DNA from: Mariprofundaceae bacterium
GTDB taxonomy: Bacteria; Pseudomonadota; Zetaproteobacteria; Mariprofundales; Mariprofundaceae
Length of the DNA: 35,071 nucleotides
Assembly: GCA_015663235.1 (NCBI GenBank)
Contig: DQSL01000092.1
Coordinates: forward strand, 1-35,071
Reading direction: 5' to 3'
Shown here: piece after piece, positions 32,970 through 35,071 of the stretch
How positions within the stretch are numbered: the stretch's first letter is position 1
How the letters are laid out: each line of letters opens with the position of its first letter
Notes under the pieces: generated by a model
What the model was told of the DNA's origin: nothing
What the model saw: only the letters and a program-made list of their open reading frames with translations
Databases searched by the model: none
Made by a program: the position numbers and the translations under genes

Positions 32970-34496
32970 TTATTGGCGATAGGCTTTTACTTTATCGGCA
33001 ATGATGGCTAAAAGCTGTCCTGCTTTAAACCAATCAGCACTTTCACCAGCAAGACTATGCAATGCAACACCTGCGGGGACTGCAATGTCAGGCTCAACAC
33101 CTTGCGCCAACAAGCCGCCAAGCACACCTGCCAACACGTCACCCGTGCCTGCCGTGGCAAGATTGGGCGAACCATAAGGATTTATCCACAAGTGTTTATC
33201 GGGCGAAGCAATCACACAACGCGCCCCTTTGAGCACCACCCATACCTTAAGCTTTTCAACCAAATCAAGTGTAGCTTGAATTCGATCAGCCTGAATATCT
33301 GTATTTGTTGTGTTGAGTAGCCTTGCAGCTTCGCCAGGGTGGGGCGTGAGCACGGTTAAACCTTTCCGCTGCTTTAGAGCGCTTTGAAGCGCTTCATCTC
33401 GTGAGATTAAGTTAAGCGCATTGGCATCCAGCACAATAGGTTGCTCGGACTGCATGATTTGTTGTAATCGTTCACCTTGTTCATCTCCCCAGCCAGGCCC
33501 TGCGACAATGGCACTGTGTTTGTCCCAAGGTGCAATGCTTTCAGGGTGTACCATAGTTTCTAAAGATGCAGCAGCCACAATGGGATACACATCATCAGGA
33601 CATGCCAAGCTGATAACCCCGGTTCGCACGGCTTGCGCGCCTTGGGCAACCAATGTTGGTGCGCCAGTGTATCCTTTGGAGCCACCAAATACCCAAAGGT
33701 GTCCGCAAAATTGTTTGTAGGCATCCACAGGGCGAGCGGGGAAAGCTTCACGGATAATTTCTTTATCATTAAGCAGGCTTTGTTCGACAAGAAAAGGGTA
33801 AGCTTGCATCATGTTCATCATGGTTGATTGATGGATGCCAATCGGCGCAGGGGGTAACATCAAGCTACCTTGCTGCTTGCCATCTTTGAGCCAATGCCCC
33901 CATTTATAGGCTGCAATAGGTAGCGTGATGTCAGCTTGGACAGCAGCACCTTGAACTTCGCCAGTATCGGCATGAATGCCCGATGCAATGTCCACGGAAA
34001 GCCTTGGGCAGTGCGCTTGATTGATGATTTGGATGGCTTGGGCATACCAACCTGTGATGGGTTTATTTAAACCAGTGCCGAAAATAGCATCAACAACCAA
34101 CACGGAGCGTTTTAGCCAACTTTGCAACTTATTAGCGTCTTCTGAATGGGTGAGTGGTCGTATTTTCACGCCAATTTTGAGTGCAAGTTCAAGCTGATGT
34201 TTGATGTCACCTTGCATACTGTCTAGGGAAACCAATGGGATAACAGTGATAGGCACGTTGGCAATGCGCAACAACCTAGCAGCGACCAAACCATCACCAC
34301 CATTGCTTCCCGAACCAATGATGAAGACAATGCGCCCGCTATCCAACTTGTGTTTTTGGCAAGCCCTAGCCAACGCTAGACCTGCTTGCTCCATCAATAT
34401 GAGGCTGGTGATGGACTTCTCTTGCATGGTTTTTTGTTCTGCTTGGCGCATTTGTGCAGTCGTTAGAATGGGTTTATAGAATTGTTTAATGGTCAT
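32970..34496 (-). CDS. nnr: Bifunctional NAD(P)H-hydrate epimerase / ADP-dependent dehydratase
   Basis: This enzyme repairs hydrated NADH/NADPH made by heat or glyceraldehyde-3-phosphate dehydrogenase. The 508-residue protein fuses an N-terminal YjeF_N epimerase domain (GSGSNGGDGLVAARLL; VDAIFGTGLN; VDIASGIHADTGE) with a C-terminal carbohydrate-kinase-like dehydratase (VAGPGWGDEQG, LDANALNLIS, VLTPHPGEAARLL and NLATAGTGDVLAGVLGG). ATG 34496 has a GGAGG 9 bases upstream; the open frame to 34568 is not family-like. Its neighbour downstream is rpoH, which may be chance or may link repair to heat stress. Confidence 0.95.
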   Translation of the reverse strand: MTIKQFYKPILTTAQMRQAEQKTMQEKSITSLILMEQAGLALARACQKHKLDSGRIVFIIGSGSNGGDGLVAARLLRIANVPITVIPLVSLDSMQGDIKHQLELALKIGVKIRPLTHSEDANKLQSWLKRSVLVVDAIFGTGLNKPITGWYAQAIQIINQAHCPRLSVDIASGIHADTGEVQGAAVQADITLPIAAYKWGHWLKDGKQQGSLMLPPAPIGIHQSTMMNMMQAYPFLVEQSLLNDKEIIREAFPARPVDAYKQFCGHLWVFGGSKGYTGAPTLVAQGAQAVRTGVISLACPDDVYPIVAAASLETMVHPESIAPWDKHSAIVAGPGWGDEQGERLQQIMQSEQPIVLDANALNLISRDEALQSALKQRKGLTVLTPHPGEAARLLNTTNTDIQADRIQATLDLVEKLKVWVVLKGARCVIASPDKHLWINPYGSPNLATAGTGDVLAGVLGGLLAQGVEPDIAVPAGVALHSLAGESADWFKAGQLLAIIADKVKAYRQ

Positions 34497-34618
34497 AGCA
34501 CCGCCCTCCACGTTGGTGATTTGAACGAATGAAGTTAATGGTTTGCGACATAAATAGCCACATATCAAAAAATAACGATATAAAATAATATGTTACATGA
34601 TAATTTGATAGGTTTACC

Positions 34619-34647
34619 TTGCTAAAACGACTCAATAAGTGTATAAA
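34619..34647 (+). promoter_or_regulatory. Predicted sigma70-type promoter for the YiiX-like gene
   Basis: TTGCTA (34619-34624) and TATAAA (34642-34647) are spaced by exactly 17 bases, the best promoter-like pair in this gap. The transcript would begin near 34654 and carry AAGGAGG (34685-34691) before the start codon. The palindrome TTGTAACAA lies between the start site and the ribosome site. Confidence 0.6.
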
Positions 34648-34663
34648 GTAAAACTTACCCTTT

Positions 34664-34672
34664 TTGTAACAA
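34664..34672. promoter_or_regulatory. TTGTAACAA palindrome between promoter and start
   Basis: A 9-bp palindrome of the TTGTNACAA form seen at 15204-15212 and 25187-25195. It lies just after the predicted transcription start of the YiiX-like gene, a typical position for a repressor site. Confidence 0.3.
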
Positions 34673-34697
34673 GTGTTCCTGAATAAGGAGGTTGTTT

Positions 34698-35012
34698 GTG
34701 GTGAAAATTAAAATATTGCTTAATCGTATCATGCATCGCGTAGAAGCGAGGGTGGTGGGTTGGTTATTGCATGAAAAGAAACGGGTTTCATTGCCGCTTC
34801 AAGATTTTCATCATATGTGTGAGGCATTACAACCTGCGGACGTGCTTCTCTTCAAAGGAAGAACGAGAATTGGACATGTTATTAGTGTGATCACACAATC
34901 GTATTGGACTCATGCTGCATTGTATATTGGTCGCTGCTCCGATTACCCTGAAAACTCAAAAACATTGGCACTTATTTGTCAAGTCCCGTCTGTTTATAGA
35001 CCTTTTTCTTAA
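34698..35012 (+). pseudogene. YiiX-like permuted papain-fold hydrolase, disrupted by insertion
   Basis: The reading frame starts at a GTG (34698 or 34701) after a strong AAGGAGG. Its family-like part ALQPADVLLFKGRTRIGHVISVITQSYWTHAALYIGR resembles YiiX/NlpC-P60-type permuted papain-fold enzymes, with the WTHAALYIG histidine. After about residue 85 (DYPE, around 34950) similarity stops and the frame runs through unrelated sequence to a TAA at 35010-35012. On the opposite strand that sequence encodes the tail of a transposase, so the gene is cut by a mobile element. The expected nucleophilic cysteine downstream is missing from this fragment. Confidence 0.7.
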
Positions 35013-35071
35013 CCAAATCAGGGTGGCTTTGTTGCCACTTTTTCATGGCATCTATGGGTGCGGCGTGTTGC
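34972..35071 (-). mobile_element. Transposase, C-terminal end of an insertion sequence (partial)
   Basis: A minus-strand frame enters from the right edge and ends with TAA at 34974-34972. Its residues HAAPIDAMKKWQQSHPDL, then VKKKVYKQTGLDK, match the typical close of DDE integrase-type transposases (the TPI.AL..WQ..P.LF.K.VYN..GLD pattern of IS481- or IS3-like elements). The exact family cannot be fixed from 33 residues. The insertion end must lie between about 34940 and 34971; TG at 34949 fits a typical IS end. Confidence 0.65.

Overview
The window is a chromosomal stretch of a Gram-negative bacterium, almost certainly a proteobacterium. It has the murC-murB-ddl-ftsQ-ftsA-ftsZ order of the division and cell wall cluster, HemX/HemY-type heme proteins, an SspB-type ClpXP adaptor, an RpoH heat-shock sigma factor and lipid-anchored exported proteins. 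The DNA leans towards AT. The gene mix would fit a marine, iron-oxidising zetaproteobacterium (Mariprofundus/Ghiorsea type), but nothing seen here proves that lineage.

Layout. (1) 1-5209: end of murC, then murB, ddl, ftsQ, ftsA, ftsZ, mostly coupled by ATGA overlaps. (2) 5401-9799: a GldA/GldF/GldG-like ABC export system with a DUF4340 partner, then a HAD phosphatase. (3) 9789-12302: a 2OG-Fe(II) oxygenase, a membrane metallophosphoesterase, a YbaN-like membrane protein and a cupin; neighbouring convergent genes overlap at their stop codons. (4) 12538-14636: argD-argF. (5) 14706-15491: two uncharacterised small genes. (6) 15497-22054 (minus strand): a seven-gene, tightly coupled unit made of a type III PLP decarboxylase, a CobC-like phosphatase, cobS, hemD, hemB, hemX and hemY, joining heme and cobalamin synthesis. 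(7) 22171-25088: thioredoxin-like 2Fe-2S ferredoxin, SspB, a DUF2066-like exported protein, a degenerate Hda-like protein and an L,D-transpeptidase-fold protein. (8) 25260-30592: pyruvate dehydrogenase complex pdhA-pdhB-pdhC-lpd, ended by a strong intrinsic terminator. (9) 30680-32924: very small genes, a LEA/WHy-type lipoprotein and rpoH. (10) 32970-34496: bifunctional NAD(P)H-hydrate repair enzyme. (11) 34698-35071: a YiiX-like papain-fold gene cut by an insertion sequence whose transposase tail enters from the right edge.

The most notable points are these. The E2 and E3 genes of the pyruvate dehydrogenase complex carry near-identical N-terminal lipoyl domains, each preceded by a copy of the same intergenic hairpin repeat, which points to a segmental duplication. 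Three genes (rpoH, the gldA-like gene and argD) have sigma70-like promoters so close to the start codon that their mRNAs should be leaderless. A shared 9-bp palindrome TTGTNACAA lies in three intergenic regions. A 59-codon gene with a very strong ribosome binding site lies between the LEA-type region and rpoH, overlapping the stop codon of its convergent neighbour. I found no CRISPR array, tRNA or rRNA, and no stretch above about 300 bases without a gene. A clear new defence or mobile system is not visible.
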